Origin: Azolla caroliniana
Lineage: Eukaryota; Polypodiophyta
DNA: 64,000 nt
Direction: 5' to 3'
Assembly: GCA_043228905.1 (NCBI GenBank)
Contig: JBHGNT010000005.1
Coordinates: 4,712,001-4,776,000, forward strand
Part shown: piece after piece, positions 25,156 through 36,587 of the stretch
Numbering within the stretch: the stretch's first letter is position 1
Layout: the number at the start of each line of letters is the position of its first letter
Position numbers and translations under genes: made by a program
Notes under the pieces: generated by a model
Databases searched by the model: none
Seen by the model: the letters and a program-made list of their open reading frames with translations, nothing else
Told to the model about the DNA's origin: nothing

Positions 25156-25164
25156 CCACGTGTC
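25156..25164. promoter_or_regulatory. ABRE / G-box (CCACGTGTC)
   Basis: A CACGTG core (25157-25162) in ABRE context lies about 160 bp before the bicupin ATG, 25 bp beyond the RY motif. RY plus ABRE is the classic seed-maturation pair. Confidence 0.55.
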
Positions 25165-26671
25165 TCTCTCTAGTAACGTGGTTCCTTCTCTTTGACTCAT
25201 TTCTCTATACAATACCTTTTATTTAAGGTTGGATGAGGCATATGGTATATCACATATTCTCTCGTTCACGTTCGAGAAAATTAGTTATTCATACTTCCAT
25301 ATGAACGTGGACATGGATTTGATCGAATTTATCAACTTTCTTGTTTGATATATTAAGACTTCCATCTGAACATGAACATGGACACATATTTGATCGAATT
25401 TATCAATTTTCTTGTTCAAGTGGCTAGCGATATTTCTTGCCATTCATGCCTTTTAATTCATGCAAACTTGGTAAAATTAGTAATGAAACATCAAACACTA
25501 TCCTCACAATGTACTCTCAAGTGTGTTGTTTGAATATACATCATTCTTTCCGTCGGTTGGACCTCATGTGTGATGATAATTTAAAGACTTGGTTATTCTG
25601 AACAATATGTATATTATCGTAAAAAGCTTCCTTGAAATCAGCCTATAAACAGAGGTGTAAATAGAACCAATAAGACACATGAGCTTTGGTTGATAGGAGA
25701 AAATGTGAAAGTACTCTTTTAATAAAGAGTAAATAAAAACTCAACATATTGGTATATATTGTGGGATGCACAACACATGCACACTGCAATATAATTAAAT
25801 ACCCAAAAATATAATGTACCTCATCCTTGTAACAAATTAGGAAATTTTAGATGGTCCTGAAACTTTGGATCTTTCATGCCTTCATTGGCATACATCCCTT
25901 CATGAATCATCACAAAGACACATACCCACTTGAAAAATGCCCTTCAAGGTTAGTATGCTAGTATTATATGCATGTCCTTGATAAGATGCACCACGAGGCT
26001 TGGTCACATTACTTACATGGCATTCATTAAGTTAATCCCATGAAGTTGGAGCTACATTAAAAACTTTACAATTTATATATGCATAAACATATTGGATTCA
26101 ATACATAGGTTGCCTGGAAAGAATTTTTTCCTTGTTTCTCACAAAGAAGGATAAGCTTTCAACTATGCACTTCAATTAGAATCCTCTAAAACTAGTCAAA
26201 GATCTCAATACAACAATTTGCGGAGATCTCACATTTTAGACAACTTTACAATACCCTAATCCTCTTCTTTGTTTGGTCAAAGGAATCCCTTGGTCCTAGG
26301 TGCAAGCTAATTAACTCCCTCGTGGAAATAAAAGATTGTATCTATTAGTTCATTTATCACTTTGTTTATACAATATAATGATTTATTTGCACCACATTGA
26401 CAAGAATGGCAAAACAATGTTACACATTCATAGTCAATAGTTACACCATTCATGTCGTCATGGAGAGCATCTTCTAGTGCCTAAATTCTAATAATAAAAC
26501 TTCCACGCATAGTGAGAATGATCATGTTAATAAGCAATTCCTTTATCTATATCCTTATTTATGAACTTCACTTGCATGGAAAAACTTTTGGATGAAAGAG
26601 TGTATTAGGGTCGTTGTGCTAACATCACATATGAAAGAATAGGATGTTAAATACATGCCGATAATGACGTA
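25165..26671. other. Upstream flank of the bicupin gene, otherwise featureless
   Basis: No gene recognised. A tandem duplication of about 60 bp (25291-25350, 25360-25420) shares the phrase TTTGATCGAATTTATCAA. Confidence 0.5.
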
Positions 26672-26676
26672 GGAAA

Positions 26677-27133
26677 TGTTGTCCAGAGGACAGAAATGTA
26701 AAATTAGGAAATTAGCAAACGCCGAGTTCGAGTATCACGGGCCACCGACGGCTCGGCTGTGTGTTAGGGGAAAAGTTATTTAAACGAGGACCAGTACCTC
26801 AGAGAGGAGAGAGAAGAAAACTATAGGCGGAAGCACTAGCTTAGTCGTTCGTAATTAGATAAACTCGTAAGGTCACCGACCATAGGCCGTGTTCTGTAAT
26901 CTTTTCTGCCATAGTAATATATCTTATTTGTGCCTATTTTTGCTGCATGAGTCTGTGCTTTGATCCATACCTATGAGTTTCACGCCGCCACGTCTATCAA
27001 GACCTCGCTAGTGTTTTCTCTTTGAGCCCTATATCTCTCTCGACGCCTCTGTTACGAGCCTTCACGTACCACGCCCTTGAAGACCGATAGACGCAGATCT
27101 ATCGAAGGTGTTCACCCAAAGGAACGGGTAACA
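26677..27133 (+). repeat. 5' LTR of the gypsy element
   Basis: Starts TGTTGTCCAGAGG and ends GGGTAACA. A TATTTAAA word near 26777-26784 may be the TATA region of the element promoter. Differs from the 3' LTR at eight positions, seven of them transitions. Confidence 0.95.
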
Positions 27134-27138
27134 CAATT

Positions 27139-27156
27139 TGGCACGCCCGGTTACAG
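27139..27156 (+). other. Candidate primer-binding site
   Basis: TGGCACGCCCGGTTAC begins five nucleotides after the 5' LTR, where a tRNA primer site is expected. It resembles the TGGCGCGCC-type sites of Tat-lineage elements but is not a perfect match to one I know. Confidence 0.4.
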
Positions 27157-27189
27157 CTGTGAGTGCACAGCGAACTTCGTTGAAGGTAA

Positions 27190-29704
27190 CCACCAACCGC
27201 CGTTACGGCACCCTCTCGCACCACGAGGTCTCGGCCACCTGCCCGACGCCCTGAGCCAGTCGAAGGAACTTCCGACTCGGCGGTCACTGACCAATCCTTT
27301 CCCGATCAATCGGAGGCTTGTCCAGTGCAATCCTCGCCACCGGACACTCGATCGCGAGTTGATTCACCACCAGAACCCCCGTCGAGCCCTCCGAAGGTCA
27401 ATCAACCGGAACTAAACCCTTTTCCGGTGCTACCAGAAGACCCACAGTACGACATCATGCCGTACCCATACCCACGATATGCCGACGGACCAGACGCGGA
27501 GTCACATGTCCGTGCCTTCATATCCACGTGGCAGGCTAACCACTCCACGCACCGCCTCACGCCGGCCGAAATCGATGCCTCGAAGATTGCCGAGTTCACA
27601 CTCTCCCTCGATGGACCGACCGCACGATGGTACTCTCGCCTCGAAATAGGAGAGGCCACCACTTTCCAAATCGTGCGCACAAAGTTCCTTGAGCTTTTTC
27701 ATCGCGAGGTGCCTAAACGGGAATTGCTCCGACAATTCTTCTCTATATGCTAGGAACCGCACGAAACGGTCGCGCAGTTCACGATCCGGTTCCCGGATCT
27801 CTACAGACAAGTGGCCGATGATGTCTCGGCACAACATATACCAGACACTTTCCTATCCAGTTTAAGAGAGCCTCTACGAACGACTCTCGCACTTACAAAT
27901 TTCGCCAACCATACTATCGAACAAGTCATAGCGCGCGTTCTCGCCCTCGATCGGAACCAACACGACACGGCTTTCTCGATGACATCCTTACAAAACGCTC
28001 TTCCCCAGGAGGACAATCGCTTTTGCCAAGCCCTCCAATGCACTACGTGTTCAGGATCAGGGCACCTGGCCCTCGAATGTCCCCACCGACCACAGTGTCC
28101 GATCTGTCAGTCTCGAGCTCACACGGTCGAGCAGTGCGAATATAATATGCTAAACCGCACAACGGCGGCACCGGTCCGCCAGATCGAGCCACGAAATACA
28201 TACTCTCGGCAGGATGAGCGATATATCTACCGAAACCAGGATAACGACCAACCACGATCCCCGGATCGATGGCGCCGAAACGACGACTACCAACGTGATA
28301 ACTGCCGTGATTATTATCGCGATGACCGGCACGACGATTATGCTCGATACGATGACGATCGCGATGATCGGTATGACTGAAGGAACTCACGCATTGATCG
28401 GCGAAACGGCAACCGCAACACACGCAACAATAGAAGACCTAATCACAACCGCCGACGAGACGCTCCTCAACAGGACCAGCGCAACTCCAACGCACCTCGG
28501 AACAACCCACCACTGAACGAGACCGAGGATCAACAACAACAGCTTCCACACACAGACCGACCGGACACCAGCAGCTCGGCTAATGTGACATGTTTTAAAT
28601 GTAATCAACCAGGCTACTACGCCACGCAATATCCGACAACCAACCGTGGCAAGGCACCCGCGGTGAACAATATCGTGGCCGATGTTCAAAAGGTCACTAC
28701 CCGGAGTAAAGCGCAGACTACTCAGTGGCAAATCCAGGATGACGTACGACAGGCAGCAAAAGAATGGGTCGACACGGCCAATAAAAATAATGCCATACGC
28801 ATGCAAACTGACATGAGGGACGGGCCCAATGAAGTACCACAAACCTTGGCACCATCCACGTCGTCGGAGGACGACCAACTATGGGATGTTCTTACCAACT
28901 CTTGCATCTTGTTGCCCCTACATAAACTGCTACCACTCATGCCGAGATTTCGGGACACCCTGGCGGCACTCCAGGCCAATACTAAGCCCGTGACGCCACC
29001 GGTACAGCTCACCGAAGCAGGAACCGGTCCACCACTCATGGATTCTCAGAACCCAGTCGTGCGAATCATCATTAAGGGACAAGACCTGCACGGATGCATC
29101 ATCGACGACGGATCCGGCATAAACGTTATTAGCGAGTCAACGTGTCTCAACCTCGGCCTAAAATCAATGGGAACCATGCCCCTTTTGGCTTCGGATGGCC
29201 GACACCCGCTCTGTTCGCCCCATTGGTTTAATCCGCCATCTCGACTTCACACTCGGAGGTCACATGTTCACGATCTCGGCCGTCGTGCTACGACTGGAGA
29301 CACAAGGCACCTACCCAATGTTACTAGGTCGACCATGGTTGCGTATAGCGAATATCAAGCAACATTGGCAACGCAACATGATCTCGTTCCGAAGAGGGAA
29401 GACAAAAGTCCGAATCATCACTGAAGAACAAGTCCCCGTCGCCCTCAACACTTCGCCGTTATACGCGGAAGGGGTCCATATGCTCGACGGGTTGGCCGAT
29501 GAGGAGGTCGATGATTTCCTAGATGATCATCCCACGATCATCCTTCTCTTCGAAATCAATGCCTTACCAACCATTGAGCCATCTAAAGACGAGGAAGTCA
29601 CGGAGGAGTCACCACCCAGGATGAACCCGATGCAACCACAGTTGCCGAGCTACGTCATGCTCGGGAGGCTTTCGAACGCGAACTCGCTATCACACAACGA
29701 GTGA
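27190..29704 (+). pseudogene. gypsy gag-protease region, disrupted
   Basis: One frame covers gag from about 27190 to 29200 with stops at 27751 and 28378. The gag capsid-like part includes HVRAFISTWQ and TARWYSRLE. Two intact CCHC knuckles (C-X2-C-X4-H-X4-C) lie near 28037-28140, then an Arg/Asp-rich stretch, then a third knuckle near 28590 in which the His and last Cys are both Tyr. The retroviral-type aspartic protease motif IIDDGSGINVIS lies near 29095-29130; a frameshift near 29200 moves the rest (GGHMFTISAVVLRL, LLGRPWLR) to the next frame. No ATG is obvious for gag. Confidence 0.88.
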
Positions 29705-31268
29705 AAGCATCAACCCTGGAAACAATAAACCTTGGTTCGGATGAGAATCCCCGTACGGTACAAATTGCTAATAATCTACCAACCGGCGAACGGGCATGCC
29801 TCGTAAAATTACTCACCGACTACCAGGATGTTTTCGCTTGGTCTTACACCGATATGAAGGGGCTGGATCCTCAATACTACCAACATCAAATTCACATCTT
29901 ACCCCACACTCGGCCGGTTCGGTAGAGGCGCTACAGGATGAACCCCAACTACGCCGCTAAAGTCAAAGAGGAAATTGACAAACTACTCCGAGTGGGCTTC
30001 ATTCGCCCTGTTAAACGGGCTACATGGTTGAGCCCGATCGTAGTGGTCCCAAAGAAGAACGGAAAAATCGCGTCTGCGTCAACTATCGGAAGCTTAACGC
30101 GGCAACAGTCACCGACGGTTTCCCTCTCCCATTCACGGATAGCGTCCTCGACACGGTAGCCGGCCACGAATGCTACAGTTTCCTCGACGGGTTCAGCGGC
30201 TATAACCAGATAAGAATGCACCCGGAGGATCAGGAGAAAACCGCTTTCGTCACGGAATGGGGTGTTTTTGTAGCAGAAGTTATGATGTTCGGTCTAAAAA
30301 CGGCGCTGGCTACGTTCCAGCGCATCATCACCGAAATCTTTCATGACTACATCCCGGCATTCATGCAAGTCTTTCTCGACGATTTCGCCGTGTATGGCCA
30401 TCGACGGGAACACATGACCCAGTTACGACTCTGCCTGGACAGATGTCGCCAAGCTCGATTGAGTTAAAACCCGGCGAAATGCGCGTTCTTAGTCACCAGC
30501 GGCAACCTTCTCGGCCACATTGTCAGTCAAGAAGGCATCGCTATGGACCCGGATAAAGTAAAGGCAATCCTGAATGCCACCGCACCCTCGAACGCTAAGG
30601 CACTAAGCCGTTTTTTGGGACAGATCCGGTGGCACAGCCGAATGATACGACACCTGGCCGATTTCGCGACACCCTTACACGCGGCAGTCCATCGCCTTCC
30701 TTTCCAATGGACGTCAGTCGAGGACACGGCCTATCAGACCCTGAAACGAATGCTGTCACATGCCCCGGTGGTCCAGTCTCCGGTTTGGTCCGAACCGTTT
30801 CATGTCTTCGTAGATGCTTCGGACATCGCCGTCGGAAGTGCTCTGATGCAATGCACACCCCTGAATTGGTATCGACCCGTGTACTACGCCAGCCGACAGC
30901 TCTCGACCGCGGAAAAGAATTACTCCACCACCGAGCGGGAGGCCCTCGGTATGATTTATAGCATCAATAAATTTCGGCATTACCTCTTGGGCCGAAAATT
31001 TACCTTTCACGTGGATCACTCGGCCCTTCTTTATTTGGTCAATAAACAAGCCCTCACCGGACGGTTGGCTCGGTGGATGCTCCTACTACAAGAGTTTGAT
31101 TTTCAGATTCAGCATCGACCCGGGGTACAACATGCCGTCGCCGACTACTTGAGCTGTCTTGAGTCAGGAGAACCGGCGAAAACAAGGTACGACGAGCTAC
31201 CGGACGCCAGCCTATTTAACCTGACCACGGTACAGACGATAACGGAGATGAATGGATCACGGAGATGA
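29701..31268 (+). pseudogene. gypsy reverse transcriptase-RNase H region, disrupted
   Basis: A stop at 29923 and a frameshift near 30065 (between PKKNGK and RVCVNYRKL) interrupt the RT. The catalytic FLDD box is near 30371-30382. Another stop falls at 30465. RNase H follows with FVDASDIAVGSALMQ, YSTTEREALGM and VDHSALLYL. This domain copies element RNA into DNA and removes the RNA strand; this copy cannot make an uninterrupted enzyme. Confidence 0.9.
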
Positions 31269-32525
31269 CTCATTTTCTCACTACCGGTGTACCTCCCGAG
31301 CACATGACCCTTGACACGAGAAAACGCCTAGCAGTGCGTAGCCGGAATTTTTGCCTCGTCTCAGACATTCTCTACCACAAAGGCTCGGACGGCATATGGC
31401 GCCAAGCAATTCGGCAATTCGAGAAGAACACCGTTCTTCAGGAAGCCCACCAGGGAGTAGCTGGGGGACACTACGCCAGGGATTCCACGGCAAGGAAAGT
31501 TTGGCAAAGTGGATTATGGTGGCCGACAACAAAGAAAGACGCTCACGAGTTTTGCTGGCAGTGCGATTTGTGCCAACGTCTGGGGCAACCAATGGAACAG
31601 TCACGGATGCCACACCAGCCGATTCTTCCGTTGGACCCATTTCAAAAATGGGGTTTGGATTTTGTAGGCCCTTTCAAACCACCCGCGGCCCGAACAGGGA
31701 ATAGGTATATTATCGTTGCCACGGATTACTGCACCAAATGGGTCGAGGCTAAGGCACTCCGAGATAACACGGCGGCATCCACGGCTAAATTTGTGTACGA
31801 GCACCTCTGATGCCGTTACGGATGTCCAATCCAGCTCGTTAGTGACCAAGGTGGGCACTTCATCAATCATATAATACGTGAGCTTACACACCACATACGC
31901 GGTGGTGCACAAGAAAAGCACACCATACTACCCGCAGGCGAACGGCTTGGCAAAATCGACCAATAAAATCCTCCAAACCATACTGAAGAAGATCGTCAAT
32001 GAAAACAGGACCGATTGGGATGACAAACTCCAGAGTGCGTTGTGGGCGTATCCTACGACTTTCAAAACAAGCATCCAATCGATCCCCTTTCGAATGGCGT
32101 TCGGGTTAGAAGCCGTAATGCTCGTCGAGTTCCAAGTCCCGAGCCTCCGAGTTCAAGTCAAAGCACAGCTCCCTGAGGCCGAATCCGAGCAATACCGGCT
32201 GGAACAACTCCTCGAACTCGGGGAAGATAGGATAGAGAGTATGGCCCAGCTCGAACAACGACAACGGCAACGCAAGGCTTTCGTGGATCGACATCGACAT
32301 GGGCTGGAGAAGGAGCTCACCATCGGCAAACCAGTTCTTCTTTTCCAAACATGACTCGGGTCAATGCCGGGAAAATTAAGATTTCGGTGGACCGGTCCAT
32401 TCTGGATTATCGACGAGTTCAACGGGACGTTCCAGCTCGGCACACTCGCCGGCGACACGGTCAAAAGCTGGGCCAATGGTTTTCGACTTCGACCATATCG
32501 AGGGACTACACCACCCAACGCATTT
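31265..32525 (+). pseudogene. gypsy integrase region, disrupted
   Basis: The zinc-binding H-X4-H...C-X2-C segment lies near 31445-31580 ([12 protein letters not shown]). The core has its first Asp in LDFVGP and second in VSDQGGHF. The third catalytic residue, normally Glu in the NGLAES-type motif, is Lys here (codon AAA at 31953-31955). A stop at 31808, a frameshift near 31878 and another stop near 32352 add further damage. A GPF-type C-terminal module (RWTGPFWI) ends near 32524. Confidence 0.9.
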
Positions 32526-32526
32526 A

Positions 32527-32598
32527 ACGAGCCTTCACGTACGACGCCCTTGAAGACCGATAGACGTAGATCTATCGAAGGTGTTCACCCAAAGGAAC
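32527..32598 (+). repeat. Internal copy of the LTR 3' tail (72 bp)
   Basis: Positions 32527-32598 match LTR positions 27054-27125 without gaps and with two mismatches. The copy starts immediately after the integrase C-terminus and lacks the last eight LTR bases. Confidence 0.9.
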
Positions 32599-32681
32599 AC
32601 GGCACAAACAAGACTCGGGAGATCACCACGGAGGACGCCACGTGTCCCCCTGAATAAGAACTCACCCACCTTCTTGAAATT

Positions 32682-32810
32682 AATAAAAGTAGTAGTAGGT
32701 AGGATTAACCATAGTTTAGCCACTGATTAGCTACACCTACACCACCCACCTAGGCACCCACAATTTTAGGAGCACCCCTCGCCACCACTCAGTTAGTACC
32801 TATTTAAGCT
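32682..32810 (+). promoter_or_regulatory. Possible poly(A) signal and TATA-like box between pol and the extra ORF
   Basis: AATAAA at 32682-32687 follows the LTR-tail copy. TATTTAAGC at 32801 is followed by about 380 nt of C/T-rich leader and a CCACCATGC context ATG at 33189. Together these would suit the end of one transcription unit and the start of another. Function is inferred only. Confidence 0.35.
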
Positions 32811-33165
32811 GTTCACACAGGCAAAGCACATGCAAAGCACTAGAAGCACCCCACTCACCTTCAGGACACGTGGTGCTAGTCACTTATTATGGCACCCACG
32901 ACTCAGAATCTTTAGGATTCGCTTCAGGCACAAAACCCTAGGAATAAGTTACTAAAACCGTTTCCAAAACGCAGCACAGACCATTATCGCTCCCCATCTC
33001 CATCACTCTCAAGATCAGAAACCCCGTCTCGCCCTCATCACGCTAAGCGCTCTTGCTCTCAAGCCCTCTTTCGCTCTCATAACCTCTCTGCTGGACTTCC
33101 CCTTCCTGTTGTTCCTCCTGTGGCTCGCCCTCACCTCATCACTTTGCTTCACGCTTCCACACAGT

Positions 33166-33579
33166 CGAACCCAGCCTCCATCTCCACCATGCCTCTTACC
33201 GCCTCAACAGAAACCCGCGCCTGGCTCCAGGAACGAGGAATGGGCGGTTACTTGAAGATCATCGATGCCCCCGTGCACCCAGATGCCCAAATTGTGGCTA
33301 AACGTATAAGTCCCAAAGCCATCACCAACAACGTGCTTCGGGCTGTTTTGGACCTGCAACGGGGAGGGGACCCGAACCCAACCTCCATCTCCACCATGCC
33401 TCTTACCGCCTCAACAGAAACCCGCGCCTAGCTCCAGGAACGAGGAATGGGCGGTTACTTGAAGATCATCGATGCCCCCGTGCACCCAGATGCCCAAACT
33501 GTGGCTAAACGTATAAGTCCCGAAGCCATCACCAACAACGTGCTTCGGGCTGTTTTGGACCTGCAACGGGGAGGGGACC
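33166..33579 (+). repeat. 207-bp in-frame tandem duplication in the extra ORF
   Basis: 33166-33372 and 33373-33579 are consecutive copies with about four differences. The length equals 69 codons, so the frame is kept, but TGG in copy 1 is TAG in copy 2 (near 33429). Confidence 0.93.
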
Positions 33580-36489
33580 ATGAGGTCGACATACCCCCAG
33601 TATCAAAGATGAAGGCGTACTTCGGTGAGTACTCAGCCACAGGGAAGGCATATCGCACGTATGGCGGCCCCAACAAAGCTTTCGGGGAGATTGCTCGTAT
33701 ATTAATGGAGTATGCGTTCGTGCATACGAACCCAACGAGCATGCCGTAGAACAAGGCAGCCATCATCATCAGCGCGTATGAAGGAAACAGAATCGATTGG
33801 GGAATCATCACAGGCGAAGGACTTTGCGCCGCCTTAGCTTCATTTCAGTCCGGTAAGAAGATGTTGTCTGTTCTTACCCACTTTTTGATGGTTTTATACC
33901 CACCCTCTTCGCTTCCTTCCCCTCGCACACTCACGTCCCCACCATCACCACGAAGGCAAAGAGAGAAATTTGTGGCCATCAGCCACGAAGCATGGGAGGA
34001 GCCCACATCGCCTTCACCCCCTGCCGCCGACCAAAAAACCGCATCTGCACCACCACCCGCCCAACCCCAACAAAAAAGGGTAGTTTCCGAGACCTACCAA
34101 GAATGGGGGGAGGAGGTAGCCGCGGAAGACAACACAGCCGATGACGTCACCATTCGACAGCCAACGTCGCGCCCCTCGGTAACGTCCCCAAGACCTAGCC
34201 CATGCCCCAACACACAGCAGGCTGCACCACCACGACCCCAGAAAAGGAAGCAGGCGGAGGAAACGACACTACCGGCCCCGAAAACCCAAACACAGCCAAG
34301 CAAGAGAAGACGACTCAACCGCGAGTCCTCGGAAGAACAGAAGGAGCCACAACAGGAGCAAGCCTTAGTGGTCAGACAGAGCAACCTGGCCATCACCCCT
34401 GCGGAGGCATCGCTGAACCAGGGAACGATCGAGCATGGGCAAACAACACAGATCTCAAAGGACGAAGTCCTCAGGTATAAGGACCTCCCCGCGGAGGCTT
34501 ACGAATTTAGTGCGCTCCTACGCCTCGGTACGTCATTCGAGCTGGTCGACTTCCTCGCCAGACCCCAAGTCGTGGCAGCCGCTCGAATGGTGGAAGAGCA
34601 CGCCGAAACAAAAATGATTCAAGGCGCGCTAATAGGTGAAATTGAGCCCCAGGAGGACAGGGCTTTACAAAAAATCGGGACGAAGAAGCAGGCAAAACAG
34701 GGCGCTCTCCTCATGGAGGTCCCCGAGTTGAACACGGCCCTTATAGAGGCATATCGGGACCTGGATCGCACAACGCGGGCAGCCAAAGACATGGCCCGAA
34801 AGATAAAAATAGCCCAAAAATAGGCTAAGATGGCTACAGAACTATGGCACGCTGCGAACTAGAAGGTGGCAGCCTGGGAACAAAACCGGCCGGAACAACA
34901 ACTCCCAAGCCTTCCGGTAACGACCACCGAGGCCCTCCCAACGCCTCCACGCATAACAATGATGGATGAAAGCACCATCACCGACTCAATCCTGAAGGTG
35001 CAGGCCAGTACACAAACGAACTCGTTACAAATGGTCGATGCCTGCACAACAATGAGGCACCCACGCCCATGGAGAAGACCGAGATACCCCCACCTTGTGC
35101 ACCCAAGGAGGTGGCAACCCAGACAGAACCCCCGCTCCGGGATTACCGTGCGGAGCTTAAAGAAGAAGAACGGCGAACCGAGAGACACGAACAACGGCAT
35201 CAAGAGGCTATGGCTCGCATAAAAGAAGAAGCTTCCAAGCAGATGGCCGAGATAAGAGCCCAGGCCGACCAAAGGATACACGAGCAGAACGAAGCACTGG
35301 GCCGGGTACAAGCGCAAGCCGCGAGCAAGGAAGCCGAACTCAAAAGCAAGCTGGAGGAATACGCAACTACAGTGGTGAAGAAAGAGAAGGAGGTTCTAGA
35401 CCTACAGGCTACGCTCGAGAATGCAAAAGACTGGAACCATCGGCAGGAGGAAAGAAATCGCCAACGGGAGGAGAGGATGAACGCGGAGAATGTCGAGCTG
35501 TAGAGTCAGCGTACGACCCTTAAAGAGATTGTTGACGAGTTTTTCATCAAATGCAAGCTACTTTCGGAGCAAAAAGACGCCTTATCGGATTCCTACTTCG
35601 CCCTACAAGAAGAGAGAATCGTCGAACGGGAACAAATCCGGGCCACATGTCAGAAAGAACGGGAGCAGGCCACCGAAGAACTCACCAAGCGTTACGAGCA
35701 GGCTCTCCAGCTCGTAACCGCGGATGCAAAGAACAGTCAGGCCATCTATGAGCTAAGGACACAGAAGATTCAGGCCAAGGTCGACGGCTTAAAACAGGAA
35801 TTAGCAGCCATCCGAGCGCAGCCCGGCATGGATTAGACACGCATCCGAATACTGATCGAGAAACGGCGCCAACACCTTACCAAAAAGGTCGAGGAAACAT
35901 TAAGTCGCGCAGGAGACGAATGGGCAGCCCAAGCTGCCGAATTGCATATTTTACGCGCCGACGCTGAGAACCGACGGAAGGAGGGCCGCGGCTTCTACAA
36001 AATGGACGAAGCCAACATTCAAAACCTGCGTGCAGATTTACCCGAGGATTACCAGTCCTTGGCAAAATCTCACACCGCGGCAATCGAGCAAATAATGGAG
36101 GACTTCAATGACGGTCAAATGTTGTTTCGCCTGGAAGCAGAAGCCTTCGAACGAGAACGACTCGCAGCCATCCCCACAAGCCCTCCAACGGCCACAGAGC
36201 AGAAGGAAGAACCTCCCAACAAGGAGATCACGGACACGGCACAGGAGGAACTTGCCCCGGCCAACAGACATCCCATGGACACCCACACGGTACCAGGCCT
36301 GTCGAAGTAGAGGTCAACGCCCACGAACCCCCACCCCCACCAGAAGAATCGGTCGCACCTGAGGCGGACGTCCGAGAAGATATACCACCCCCGGACCAAA
36401 CTCAACTCCCCGCACCGACAGTCCAACCAGACCACCCTGCCACCACCCCGGACCCCGAAAGCATCCTCGACATCTTAAAGGAGGAATGA
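33189..36489 (+). pseudogene. Additional sense-strand coiled-coil ORF of the gypsy element, disrupted
   Basis: Likely start is the ATG at 33189. One frame covers 33189 to about 35060, then a shift leads into another frame to about 36295 and a last shift to a natural-looking end ILDILKEE at 36489, about 1,100 codons in all. Stops fall near 33429, 33747, 34821, 34859, 35501 and 35834. The N-terminal part is globular (WLQERGMGGYLKII, FGEYSATGKAY, GNRIDWGIITGEGL), loosely recalling the plant-mobile-type domain of Athila-like ORFs. A Pro/Ser/Gln-rich linker with a basic KRRRL patch follows, then long Glu/Lys/Ala/Gln heptad-rich helices (about 35100-36200), then a Pro-rich tail. I do not recognise a known family. 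No membrane helix supports an envelope role. Confidence 0.6.
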
Positions 36490-36587
36490 AACGAGGATCA
36501 CGCCTAAAAGGCAATTTTTGTAATATTGTTAGTATTTTGTAAGTCGTGGGTCCGACAGACAAGGTCCTGTCCCACGGGCGTGCTAGG

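Noticed and set aside
33861-36310. Extra gypsy ORF considered as a host gene next to the element
   Set aside because: It lies between pol and the 3' LTR inside one target-site-duplicated unit and shares the element's base composition and decay pattern, so it belongs to the element at least in this copy.
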